From contig DMVN01000261.1 of NCBI GenBank assembly GCA_003476685.1, forward strand, positions 1 through 10,187: 10,187 nt of DNA. Direction: 5' to 3'. This DNA comes from Acidobacteriota bacterium (GTDB taxonomy: Bacteria; Acidobacteriota; Aminicenantia; Aminicenantales; Saccharicenantaceae). The position numbers and the translations under genes were made by a program. The notes under the pieces were generated by a model, which saw nothing but the letters and a program-made list of their open reading frames with translations, did not search any database and was not told the DNA's origin. Below, piece after piece: positions 1-8,438 of this stretch (positions are counted from its first letter, which is position 1; the number at the start of each line of letters is the position of its first letter).

Positions 1-444
1 GATGATTACCTCAGGACCGGCCAGGAACGAATCTATGCTGCCGGCGATGTGGCCGAGCACCGGGGCCGGGTCTATGGACTGATTCCGGCGGCCTTTGACC
101 AGGCCCGAACCCTGGCCTATAACCTCTGCGGTCAGAGCAAGAAGTATGAAGGGACGATTCCGGCCAGCACCCTCAAAGTGGTTGGTGTTTACCTGACCTC
201 CATCGGGCTGGTGGCCCCGGAAGAAAAAGGCTATGAATCCCTGACCGACTATAAACCAGAACTCGGAGTTTACAAGAAGCTGGTGCTTAAAGACGACTCG
301 GTAGTCGGGGCTATCTGGCTGGGCACCAAGAAAGGGGCCCAGGAAATCAGCCGCCTTATTCAGTCCGGAAAGAAAATCGGGGAATTCAAGAGCCAGATTT
401 TAGAAGACAGTTTCGATTTTTCCAGGCTCTTTCAGGAAAATTGA
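1..444 (+). CDS. FAD-dependent NAD(P)H oxidoreductase, C-terminal part (5' end outside the window)
   Basis: The frame is open from base 1 to the TGA at 442-444, giving 147 residues of a protein whose start lies upstream. Near the beginning it has the motif IYAAGDVAE (bases 31-57). This is the second FAD-binding signature (the GD motif whose Asp contacts the FAD ribityl/phosphate) of the pyridine nucleotide-disulphide oxidoreductase superfamily. It is followed by GLIPAAFDQAR and then the segment PASTLKVVGVYLTSIG, which is typical of the C-terminal part of NirB/rubredoxin-reductase-like NAD(P)H:FAD oxidoreductases. The strand KLVLKDDSVVGAIWLG fits the dimerisation/C-terminal domain of that group. 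The likely role is cytoplasmic electron transfer from NAD(P)H to a small redox protein, but the acceptor cannot be identified because the NAD- and first FAD-binding folds are missing. The next gene starts 36 bp downstream, so co-transcription is possible. The superfamily call is strong; the exact subfamily is uncertain. Confidence 0.85.
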   Translation, partial: DDYLRTGQERIYAAGDVAEHRGRVYGLIPAAFDQARTLAYNLCGQSKKYEGTIPASTLKVVGVYLTSIGLVAPEEKGYESLTDYKPELGVYKKLVLKDDSVVGAIWLGTKKGAQEISRLIQSGKKIGEFKSQILEDSFDFSRLFQEN

Positions 445-470
445 GAAACGGTGTTTTATAGTAATTGGCG

Positions 471-477
471 GGAGAGG
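471..477 (+). promoter_or_regulatory. Ribosome binding site that fixes the porin start
   Basis: GGAGAGG lies about 4-6 bases before the ATG at 481. This favours ATG 481 over the in-frame GTG at 451, which has no comparable site. Starting at 481 also puts the signal peptide at the very N-terminus. Confidence 0.6.
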
Positions 478-480
478 CTA

Positions 481-1494
481 ATGTCTAAAATCAAACTCGT
501 AATCCTGATAATCCTGGTAGCCTGGCTATCGGTAGGCCTGTCGGCCCAGATAAAAGCCAGCGGCTATTTTTCCTTTGAATACCTGAAAAGCCAGGCCGAG
601 GGATATTATCCCCGGGGAACTTTTGCCAACTTTAACGGCGGCCTGGCCGTTTCCGGGGTTATTTCCGGCAGCCTGAGTTTTGTGGCCGAAGGCCGGGTAG
701 AATCACGCCAGGATTTCAGCCTGGCTCAGGCCTACCTGAATTTTCAGGGTAGCCAGCTAATTACCCTGAAAATAGGTTTATTTGAAATACCTTTCGGCCG
801 CTTCAACTGGTCGGGTCGGCCCCACGAGAATCCCACCGTTTTTCGGCCGCTGGTCTTCCATTTTTTCCCCTACCGCTGGCAGGACCTGGGAGTCTGCCTG
901 CAGGGCAATTATGCCATCTTTTATTATTCGGCTTATATTATAAACGGGCTATCCGCTGATAGTCAGGGCTATCTGGAAACCAGGCTGACCGATGCCAACA
1001 AAGATAAGGCGATGGGCGGCCGGCTGGGGTTGAGGTTCGGACAGGGTGTTGAAATCGGGGGCTCAATATATAACGGTAAATATGACCCTGACGGGACCAA
1101 GGATGTTCAGTTCCGGGGATTGGACCTGCTCTGGCTCACGCCGGAGTGGGAGGTCAGGGGGGAATATACCCAGACTGCCTACGATCATCCTTTTCTTAAC
1201 AAGAAGATAAATTTTGAGGGCTATTATCTCACCGTCAGCATGCTTTTCAAGAGTTTCCGTCTCTATTACAGCTATCAAAAATCAGACCTGCCGGAAGCCC
1301 TTATAGACGACCACCAGGCTCCGCCGCTCAACATTTTCCTGGAAACCATGGTCAAAAAGACCAGGTCGGCCGTTGGCTTAAAGTGGGACCTGGCTGCCAA
1401 TTTTTATGCCAAGCTGGAATATGACTGGAATAAAGAAAAAGAACTCAAACTCAAAGATAATGTTCTTTTGGTCCAGGTTGGCTTTGTCTTCTGA
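481..1494 (+). CDS. Porin-like outer-membrane beta-barrel protein (phosphate-selective porin O/P type)
   Basis: This encodes 337 residues. The N-terminus is a clear Sec signal peptide: basic MSKIK, a hydrophobic core at residues 6-20, and a probable cleavage site after LSA near residue 22. The mature part alternates hydrophobic and polar residues, is rich in Tyr/Phe/Gly, and ends in aromatic Phe337 (VQVGFVF), as expected for a barrel inserted by BAM. The segment IGLFEIPFGRFN (residues ~98-107 onward) resembles a conserved stretch of the porin O/P family, which forms trimeric outer-membrane channels. The family call rests on this pattern and on overall style, not on an alignment; substrate specificity is unknown. 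It lies 36 bp after the oxidoreductase gene and 90 bp before purA, with no clear functional link to either. The start was chosen at ATG 481 because of the GGAGAGG site and the signal peptide; the upstream GTG at 451 would add ten polar residues before it. Confidence 0.7.
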   Translation: MSKIKLVILIILVAWLSVGLSAQIKASGYFSFEYLKSQAEGYYPRGTFANFNGGLAVSGVISGSLSFVAEGRVESRQDFSLAQAYLNFQGSQLITLKIGLFEIPFGRFNWSGRPHENPTVFRPLVFHFFPYRWQDLGVCLQGNYAIFYYSAYIINGLSADSQGYLETRLTDANKDKAMGGRLGLRFGQGVEIGGSIYNGKYDPDGTKDVQFRGLDLLWLTPEWEVRGEYTQTAYDHPFLNKKINFEGYYLTVSMLFKSFRLYYSYQKSDLPEALIDDHQAPPLNIFLETMVKKTRSAVGLKWDLAANFYAKLEYDWNKEKELKLKDNVLLVQVGFVF

Positions 1495-1498
1495 AAAC

Positions 1499-1527
1499 TT
1501 TATACGGCTCTGGAAATCTGGTAGAAT
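1499..1527 (+). promoter_or_regulatory. Candidate extended -10 promoter for purA-alr
   Basis: TTTATA (1499-1504, 4 of 6 matches to the -35 consensus) is separated by 17 bp from TAGAAT (1522-1527, 5 of 6 matches to the -10 consensus). A TGG at 1519-1521 gives the TGn extended -10 element. A start about 7 bp downstream would leave a leader of roughly 50 nt before purA. This is a sequence match only. The leader includes the inverted repeat CCGGG (1531-1535)/CCCGG (1550-1554). Confidence 0.4.
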
Positions 1528-1584
1528 ACCCCGGGTTTTTTCCTGAAATCCCGGACGGAAAGATTCTTTTAAGAGGATAACAAC

Positions 1585-2907
1585 ATGGCCAATCTCCTGG
1601 TTCTCGGGACCCAGTGGGGCGACGAGGGGAAGGGCAAGGTGGTTGATTTCCTGGCTCCGGCCTTTGACATCGTCGCCAGATACCAGGGCGGGCATAATGC
1701 CGGTCACACGGTCTATCTCAGCGGAAAAAAGATTGTGCTGCACCTGATACCCTCCGGCATCCTTCATCCGGATAAAATCTGTGTTATCGGTAATGGCCTG
1801 GTGGTCAGTCCCCAGGCTTTCTTCAAAGAGGTGGGGGAGCTTGAAGCTCTGGGGGTTGATATTAAGCCGGGTCGCCTGCTGGTCAGTCGCTCGGCCCAGG
1901 TAATTATGCCTTACCATCCGTTGCTGGAAAAAATTGCCGAGCAGAGTCGGGGGCAGAAGATGATCGGCACCACCTGCCGGGGCATCGGGCCCTGCTATGA
2001 AGACAAAGCAGCCCGCTGGGGCATTCGGGTTGGCGACCTGCTGGAACCGGAAATTTTGAAAGAGAAGATTGAAGCCAGCCTGGTTATTAAGAACAAGATT
2101 TTTGAGGTCTTCGGTTATCAGCCTCTCCAGGTGGAACCCATCCTGGAAGAATACAGTGCATTGGGCGAAAAGCTGGCCCCTTATATCGCTGACGTTTCGG
2201 TTTTTCTCAGCCAGCAGATTAAGTCCGGCCAATCGGTGTTGTTTGAAGGAGCCCAGGGCGCCCTGCTGGACCTGGACCACGGAACCTATCCTTATGTGAC
2301 TTCCTCCAGCTGCACCGCGGGTGGGGTCTGCACCGGACTGGGCCTGAGTCCTAAGGACATCACCGGAGTTCTGGGAATAACCAAGGCCTACACCACCAGG
2401 GTGGGCAGCGGCCCCTTTCCCACCGAGCTTAAGGATGAGGCCGGGGCCCTGATTGCCAGGAAAGGTGATGAATTTGGGGCCACCACCGGCCGGGCTCGTA
2501 GATGCGGCTGGTTCGATGCCGTGGCCGTGCGTTATGCCTGCCGGATTAACGGCGTTGACCTGATTGCCCTGACCAAGCCCGATGTGCTGGAAGAGCTGAC
2601 CGAGATCAAAGCTTGTTACGCCTATCGTTATAAAGGAAGTCTGGTAAAAGATTTTCCTTCAGAACCCTGGATTCTGGAAAAGGTGGAGCCAGAATACCGC
2701 AGTTTCCCCGTCTGGTCCAGGTCAATTCACCGCCAGAAGGATTGGGCCAGTCTGCCCTCAGGCTTCTTGGATTATCTGAACTGGTTGGAGGATACCCTGG
2801 AGACCAAGGTCGGGCTGATTTCAACCGGGGTCGACCGGGAGGATATCATCTACCGCCGGGAAGAATTCCAGAAAATTCTTGGCGAAAGAGCCAGGCTCCT
2901 GGTCTGA
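1585..2907 (+). CDS. purA: Adenylosuccinate synthetase
   Basis: PurA condenses IMP with aspartate at the expense of GTP to make adenylosuccinate, the first committed step from IMP to AMP. It is a cytoplasmic homodimer. The 440-residue length is normal for the family. The P-loop-like GDEGKGK spans residues 12-18 with catalytic Asp13. GGHNAGHT follows with His41, matching the E. coli numbering exactly. The IMP-site block GTTCRGIGPCYEDKAARWG, the FEGAQGALLDLDHGTYPYVTSS block, and the loop GRARRCGWFDAVAVRYA (usually GRPRRCGW) are all present. Guanine recognition is conserved as TKPD with Lys331 and Asp333, and as STG at 413-415. Pro332 (usually Leu) and STGVDRED (usually STGPDR) are small deviations at non-catalytic positions. 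The start ATG is preceded by AAGAGGA at 1571-1577. The alr start lies 32 bp downstream, suggesting a purA-alr operon. Confidence 0.98.
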   Translation: MANLLVLGTQWGDEGKGKVVDFLAPAFDIVARYQGGHNAGHTVYLSGKKIVLHLIPSGILHPDKICVIGNGLVVSPQAFFKEVGELEALGVDIKPGRLLVSRSAQVIMPYHPLLEKIAEQSRGQKMIGTTCRGIGPCYEDKAARWGIRVGDLLEPEILKEKIEASLVIKNKIFEVFGYQPLQVEPILEEYSALGEKLAPYIADVSVFLSQQIKSGQSVLFEGAQGALLDLDHGTYPYVTSSSCTAGGVCTGLGLSPKDITGVLGITKAYTTRVGSGPFPTELKDEAGALIARKGDEFGATTGRARRCGWFDAVAVRYACRINGVDLIALTKPDVLEELTEIKACYAYRYKGSLVKDFPSEPWILEKVEPEYRSFPVWSRSIHRQKDWASLPSGFLDYLNWLEDTLETKVGLISTGVDREDIIYRREEFQKILGERARLLV

Positions 2908-2927
2908 GTCCAGGGGGCCGGGGAGCG

Positions 2928-2933
2928 AGGGAG
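2928..2933 (+). promoter_or_regulatory. Ribosome binding site that fixes the alr start
   Basis: AGGGAG is spaced 6 bases from the ATG at 2940. The frame stays open upstream to 2742 inside purA, but those 66 codons translate to low-complexity out-of-frame purA sequence. The RBS and the family's usual N-terminus therefore place the start at 2940. Confidence 0.65.
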
Positions 2934-2939
2934 AAGAGC

Positions 2940-4088
2940 ATGCGAGCTGAACCAACCCTGGTGCAATGGGTGGAAATAAACCGCCAGGCCTTTCTTCACA
3001 ACGTCAGGGAGTTCCAGAAAAGGTTGGGGCCAACCGGCTTGATGGCGGTAATCAAAGCCAACGCCTACGGACATGGCCTGCTGGAAATAGCCCGGCTCTC
3101 AACGGAAGCCGGGATAGACTGGTTCGGCGTTCACAGCCTGGAAGAAGGTCTGGCCCTGAGGCAGGCTGGTTTCCGCCAGAAGATTCTAATCCTCGGCTAC
3201 CTGCCTCTGGCCCAGGCCGGAGAAGCGGTCGGAGCCGACCTCAGAGTTACGGTTTATAACCTGGAAACCCTTCGGGCACTGGCGGCGGCTTCAAGGAAGC
3301 TGCACAGGCCAGCCCTGGTTCATTTAAAAATTGAAACCGGAACCAACCGTCAGGGAATAGCGATAAATAAACTGGGAAGTTTCCTGAGCTGGCTTAAGAA
3401 AACCCCGGAAGTGAAGGTGGAAGGTGTTTCCTCACACTTTGCCAACATCGAGGACACAACCGATGATTACTATCCTCGCTATCAGCTTGATAATTTCCTC
3501 CAGGCCGTAAAGTTTCTCCAGGCCAGCGGGCTTGACGTTCCAGTCAAGCATATGTCGTGCTCGGCTGCGGCCATCCTTTTCCCGGAAACTTATTTTAACC
3601 TGGTCAGGGTGGGCATCGGGCTTTACGGTCTCTGGCCATCCCGGGAAACCCTGGTTTCCTGCCGCCTGCGGGGCCAGGAGCCGTTGAAGCTCAAGCCGGT
3701 TCTCAGCTGGCGGGCCAGGGTAGCGCAGATAAAAGCGGTGCCTCGCGGAGCCTATATCGGCTATGGCTGCACCTACCGGACCACCCGGCCGACCAGGCTG
3801 GCCATAATCCCGGTCGGCTATTATGATGGCTATGACCGCAGCCTGTCTAATTCTGCCTATGTTTTAATCAAAGGAAAAAGAGCCCAGGTCAGGGGCCGGG
3901 TTTGCATGGACTTCATCATGGTCGACATCACCGATATTCCCGGAGTCAAGCTCGAAGATACCGTAACCCTGCTTGGCAGCCAGGGGAAGGAAAAAATCCA
4001 GGCTGACCAGCTGGCCAGCCTGGCCGGGAGCATCAGCTATGAAATTGTCACCCGGATTAATCCCCTGATACCGAGGTTGATTGTTTAA
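2940..4088 (+). CDS. alr: Alanine racemase (PLP-dependent)
   Basis: Alr interconverts L- and D-alanine in the cytoplasm and provides D-Ala for peptidoglycan. The 382-residue protein has the family's usual length and two-domain layout. The N-terminal alpha/beta barrel carries AVIKANAYGHG with the PLP-binding lysine at residue 39, the same position as in the well-studied Geobacillus enzyme. The C-terminal beta domain carries the second catalytic base, Tyr275, in IGYGCTY. Arg223 in VRVGIGLYG corresponds to the arginine that contacts the PLP pyridine nitrogen. The active-site arginine loop reads ETGTNRQG (Arg137), where many homologues have DTGMxRxG. The late block GRVCMDFIMVDIT is also conserved. 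Start: ATG 2940 with an AGGGAG site. The gene follows purA closely and is probably co-transcribed with it. The stop at 4086-4088 is followed by a weak terminator-like hairpin. Confidence 0.97.
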   Translation: MRAEPTLVQWVEINRQAFLHNVREFQKRLGPTGLMAVIKANAYGHGLLEIARLSTEAGIDWFGVHSLEEGLALRQAGFRQKILILGYLPLAQAGEAVGADLRVTVYNLETLRALAAASRKLHRPALVHLKIETGTNRQGIAINKLGSFLSWLKKTPEVKVEGVSSHFANIEDTTDDYYPRYQLDNFLQAVKFLQASGLDVPVKHMSCSAAAILFPETYFNLVRVGIGLYGLWPSRETLVSCRLRGQEPLKLKPVLSWRARVAQIKAVPRGAYIGYGCTYRTTRPTRLAIIPVGYYDGYDRSLSNSAYVLIKGKRAQVRGRVCMDFIMVDITDIPGVKLEDTVTLLGSQGKEKIQADQLASLAGSISYEIVTRINPLIPRLIV

Positions 4089-4094
4089 AAGTTA

Positions 4095-4117
4095 GACCCG
4101 GCTTAGGTCCGTTTTTT
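4095..4117 (+). terminator. Weak candidate rho-independent terminator after alr
   Basis: GACC (4095-4098) pairs with GGTC (4106-4109) around a 7-nt loop, and six T residues follow at 4112-4117 after a CG spacer. The stem is only 4 bp, so this would be a weak terminator. The position, 7 bp after the alr stop, is what supports it. The same bases could instead take part in a longer-range pairing within this gap. Confidence 0.35.
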
Positions 4118-4238
4118 CTGCACGATGGGTTGGCGAGCCCAATTCTCTCCGAGCAGCTTTGCCAGCACGGTCCTTAATCGCTGGCCGGCCCCATAAAAAA
4201 TTTTCGCAGACCCGGGACCTAAAGCTCAACCTGGAGCT
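4103..4238. other. Non-coding gap with nested inverted repeats; possible structured RNA
   Basis: No convincing gene fits in the 225-bp gap between alr and the fusion gene. TTAGGTCC (4103-4110) is the exact complement of GGACCTAA (4215-4222). Nested inside it, TCTGC (4117-4121) pairs with GCAGA (4206-4210). Inside that lie two local hairpins: TGGGT/GCCCA (4126-4130 with 4137-4141, one G-U pair) and GCCAGC/GCTGGC (4161-4166 with 4180-4185). AGCTC/GAGCT (4223-4227 with 4234-4238) forms a further hairpin directly outside the closing stem. The nesting is compatible with a folded RNA on either strand. Each element is short enough to occur by chance, and no known RNA family is recognised. Confidence 0.2.
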
Positions 4239-4276
4239 CATTATAAAAAAAACCAGCTGGCTGACCACATTTCTTG

Positions 4277-4306
4277 TTGAATCAACCCGGACTCTAAACA
4301 TATAAT
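4277..4306 (+). promoter_or_regulatory. Candidate promoter directly in front of the TamB-Omp85 gene
   Basis: TTGAAT (4277-4282, 4 of 6 consensus) is followed after 18 bp by a perfect TATAAT (4301-4306). The expected transcription start falls at about 4312-4314, on or next to the ATG at 4314. No Shine-Dalgarno-like sequence precedes that ATG, so the transcript may be leaderless. An 11-bp palindrome, GTTGAATCAAC (4276-4286), covers the -35 element. Confidence 0.5.
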
Positions 4307-4313
4307 TCTCACG

Positions 4314-7300
4314 ATGGAAAAAGAAAACAAGTCGCGGACAGGTAAAAGGGGTAGATTTTTTAAGTTAGCTGGCTGGGTTTTACTCGGACTGGTTCTGCTC
4401 CTGGTTCTGGCAGGACTGCTGTTACAGACCTCCTGGGGCGGGAAATTTGTCCTGAAGAAAGCCGGGAAAATTATCGAAGAAAAAGTTGGCCTGGGTCTCC
4501 AGGCCGAAAGTCTCCGACTCAATATTTTCAGCCTGAAAGCCACTTTTACCGGACTGAAGCTCACCCCGGCAGATAAGAGTCAGCTGCCGGTGGAATTGAT
4601 TAGCTGCGAGCGGCTGGTTTTGCAGGCTGGCTGGTCCACCCTCAGCGGCGGCGAGCTAAGAGTTAAAAACCTGGAAATAATCAAGCCGGTGGTCAAGTTG
4701 AAAGCGCCGACTGCGGCGCCGGGCGAACAGAAACCGGAAGAAATCTCCCCGCCGGAAACCGGTTCTTCTCAAGGCTTTTCTTTCCGCCTGGATAAATTCC
4801 GGCTGGAACAGGGCACCTTTTCTTTTGAACAACCAGACCAGCCTCTTTCTCTGGATTTATCCGGGATTAAAGCTACAGTTGATTTTGACCAAAACAGCCG
4901 TTTCCACCGCGCCGTCCTCACCGGAGGTTCCGGTTTTCTGGTTCTCGGCCAGGGAAAATTGAATATCAAAGAGCTGGAAATCCGGGCTGCTTTCGACCAG
5001 CAAACCATAGAGCTGGAAAGATTTTCTGTAAGTACTGACCATAGCTTGCTGGGAATTTCCGGCACTATAAATAATTATTTTGAAAACCCGGGGCTGAACC
5101 TGAAAACTACCGGCCACCTCGGCCTGGCAGAAGTGGCTTTACTGCTCTCCCCAGCCGAAAAATACGCCGGCCAGCTCAACTGGAATCTGGCCATGGCCGG
5201 AACCCCTGCCCGGCCTGTAGTTAGCGGGAATATTTCGGGTCGCCAGTTAAAAATTTATGGGCTGGCTCCGGTTGAGCTTAACCTCGATATAACTCCGGGG
5301 AGCGATGCTTCTCACCTGGTAAAGGCTAAGGCCGGCTTGGGGGAGGGGCAGCTTTTTCTAGAAAGCCACCTGCCGCCCGGGCTTAAAGGAACCTGGCAGG
5401 CCTCTTTAGACCTGCGGCAGCTGGATTTGCGCTTACTCCAGGCTTTTATTCCCGATTTTCCGGTAGAACTGCAGTCGGCCATCAGCGGTTTGATTGAGCT
5501 TGAGGCCGGGGAATTAGCGGTAGCTGAAGCTCGCGGCCAGGCCCGGTTGCAGTTAAAACCGATAGATGCGGCCGGGCCTTCAGCCGCCAGGGCTGCCGTT
5601 CCTTTAAGCGGCCATATCTATCTCAGTCAGTCCGGGAAATTGCTGGCGGTGGAGAAGCTGGATTTAAGTGTTCTGGATTCGCGTTTGAGTTTCAAGGGAC
5701 AGATAGACAGCAATGAAAATATCTCTGGCCGCCTGAGCTGGAGGCTGGAAGACCTTCAGGCTGTTATCCGCAGCTTCCGGGCGGCGGGTCTGGATAAGGG
5801 GGTTTCAGGACCCGAGTCCCAGCTTCCGGCCCTGGAAAGCCTGAAAGGCTCGGTCGGACTGGAAGCCACAATCTCCGGTCAACTATCTTCCCCGCGCTTT
5901 GACCTAACTCTTTCCGGGAAGAATTTAAGCTTCAGGGAGTTAAGCCTGCCCGGTCTTGAACTCAAAGCTAACGGAGGTCCTGAAAGTATTGTTCTCAGCC
6001 GCCTCCTGGCCCGGTTTAATCAGGGGCAGATTGCCGCGACTGGAAAGTTCAGGCCAGTGAGCGCCCAGCGCGGCTCTATCTTTAGCCTTGACGGGCAGGT
6101 GGAGATATCAGACCTGGACCTGAGCCAGATAGCCGGGCTTCTGGCTGAAGACAACCGGGGTTACCTGAACGGTGTCCTGAACGGACTTGTCAAATTGGAA
6201 GGAACTTCAACCGGCCCCCGGTCGAGTTTTCAGTTCCGACTCAGCGGGACCGAAGCCGGAACGGCCAGGCTGGAAAGCCTGGAAATCCAGGGCCATTACA
6301 ACCCGGGCGAGCTCAGTTTGCAAAAAATTGACCTGCGCTTCCCGGAGGGGCAACTTCAGGGCCATTTGTCCTTACGCCCCCGTCCGGGGGAAATCAAGGT
6401 TGAGTTGAAGGGACAGAAAATAAAGGCCCAGTTATTTCAGGCCTGGCTGCCTGCCTTAAAGTCCGGCCTGGTTGACCTGGAGCTAACTGCTTCCGGTTTC
6501 TGGAAAACTCCGCTGGCCGAGCTGAAAATTACCGGTCAGGGTTTTATGGTCGACCGGCTGTGGTTTCCATATTTTGAGCTAAGAGCCAGGGCCGACGGCC
6601 AGACTGCCCGGGCCACATTTTCCGTTCCGCGCTTTAACCTCAGTCTGGAAAGCCAGATGGAATTGAAAGCCCCCTACCTGCTCACCGGACTGATTGAGAT
6701 TCAGGATTTGCCGCTATCGTCTCTGGCCGGCCTGTTGCCCGAAGTGGGGGAGACCAGTCCTCTGGTAGCCCTGAGCGCCACCACTAAATTTTCCCTGCCG
6801 CTGGAAAAGCCGGAAAACCTGGAGGCCGAATTTGAATTCCAGGATTTTGATTTTGCCGGGCTGTCGGTGCTGCTGCCGTCCCTCCAATCCTTAAAGCCCG
6901 GAGGACGAGCCAATGGCCGGATAGTTTTGAAAGGATTTTCTCCTGACCTGCAGGGGACTGACCTGCGACTGGAAATTCCCTCGCTCCAGTTGCAGCTTGG
7001 CGGGAACGAAATCAGAAATGAGGGACCGTTGACCATCGAGCTCCGGGAGAAAAGATTCCGGGTGGGAGGTTTTATCCTGAACTCCGGCCGCTCCAGAGTG
7101 AGCCTGGGCGGAGGAGCAGAACTTAAGGAGCTGAGCAACCCGGCCCTGGATTTTAGCCTGAACGGAGACCTGGACCTGTCTGATTTCGGCGCCTGGCTGT
7201 CCGGGATGCAGGTCGGGGGAAAGATGAAGCTCCGGGCTGCGGTCAGGGGTGGCCTGCAGAAGCCGTTGATAGAAGGTACCGGTTCCATGGATGGCGTATT

Positions 7301-8438
7301 CTTGAGAATGCAGGACCTCCCTCTGGTTCTGAGCGAGGCCAGTGCCAGCTTCAGGGTTGATAATTCCGAGCTGGTTCTGGAAAGGCTGGAAGGGCTGGCC
7401 AACTCCGGCGGCTTTTCCGGTTCGGGTCAGGCTCTGTTCGGTCAGAATTTTTCTCTGACCTCGGCCAGGTTTAATTTTAAGCTCCGCGACTTTGATTTCA
7501 ATTTTCCCCGCGGCTTAAACAGCCTATCCGAAGCCAACCTGGTTCTGACCAGGGAAAAGCGAGGCTGGTTGCTGGCCGGTGATTTTTCCATCTTAAACGC
7601 CAGCTACCGCGAGGATTTTTATCCCAGCACCCAGGGGCTGAAGATGGCCCTGAGTGCGGTTTCGCCGGTGGGCACCGAGTTCCCGGCTTTTCTTTATGAA
7701 CTGGCCCTGAGCATTGATATTAAAACCATTGAAAATATCGTGGTCAAAAACAACCTGGCCGACCTGGAGCTCAAGGCCAATCTTAACCTTAAGGGAACAA
7801 TTCCTGCCCCGATTCTTTCCGGACGGGTTGAAAGTGCCTATACCGGGGAGCTGGTGGTGGGAGACCGTAAATATACGGTGGAGAGGCTCAGGGTTGATTT
7901 TCTCGGCCGGGAAAATCTGGAACCAAACCTGGATATTTTTCTCAAGAGCACGGTCTATGACCAGGAGGAAGAAATTGAAGCCAGCCTGGTCCTGTCGGGG
8001 ACGCCTTCGGACCTACAATTTTCTCTGACTTCAGTTCCCGCCAGGTCGCAGGAAGACCTGGCCTCTCTACTCCTGACGGGAAAAAGCCTGCGCCAGGTTC
8101 AGGGCTCAGCCCTCAATACCATCAGCAGCCAGCTGGTGCAGCATTTTTCCAGCCCGCTGACTTCGCCCGTAACCAAAACCCTGAAGAAATGGCTAAAAGC
8201 TGAAGATGTCATCCTGGAACCGTTGAACATTGCCACCCTGCAGGACCCGGGGGCCAGACTGACCGTCAGGAAAAGAATGACCAGGAGCTTTGCCGTCACT
8301 TATTCCATCGATTTGACCAACAGCCAGTACCAGACCTGGATTTTGGACTACAGGTTGAACCGGAATTTTTCCACCCGGGGCTTCCGCCGAGACGACGGCG
8401 TGGTCGGCCTGAACTTGAAACATAGGGTCAGCTTCGGT
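4314..8438 (+). other. TamB-like half of the fusion (residues 1-1375)
   Basis: The N-terminus has six basic residues before a Leu/Val-rich helix (18-37), predicting an inner-membrane anchor with the rest in the periplasm. Residues ~44-128 follow the AsmA/TamB N-terminal pattern, ending in GGELRVKNLEIIKPVVKLK. The body repeats short beta strands headed by a G-x(3-5)-P-x(4-7)-G phrase, for example at residues 296-305, 522-535, 630-645, 728-741, 979-988 and 1161-1170. This is typical of the groove-shaped TamB/AsmA-like fold thought to shield lipid chains or unfolded barrel strands. The C-terminal domain (about 1000-1375) contains the signature QEDLASLLLTGK (1246-1257) and a final run of amphipathic strands ending VSFG at 1372-1375, which is where E. 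coli-type TamB proteins normally stop. The length (~1375) is close to E. coli TamB (1259). Confidence 0.88.

Noticed and set aside
451..480. GTG start for the porin gene
   Set aside because: It has no ribosome binding site and would place ten polar residues ahead of a normal signal peptide; ATG 481 fits better.
1531..1554. CCGGG/CCCGG inverted repeat as a porin terminator
   Set aside because: The loop is 14 nt and no T-tract follows the second arm. It also lies downstream of the candidate purA promoter, so it is more likely incidental leader sequence.
1378..2280. 300-codon open frame on the - strand across the end of the porin gene and purA
   Set aside because: It lies almost entirely antisense to purA, whose motifs are all intact; the translation matches no known family pattern and no RBS is evident.
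2742..2939. N-terminal extension of alr by 66 codons
   Set aside because: It overlaps the purA 3' end in another frame, reads as low-complexity sequence, and the AGGGAG site with the family N-terminus points to ATG 2940.
6701..7402. 233-codon open frame on the - strand
   Set aside because: Its Ser/Arg/Pro-rich translation is a typical shadow of the GC-rich TamB coding frame on the other strand.
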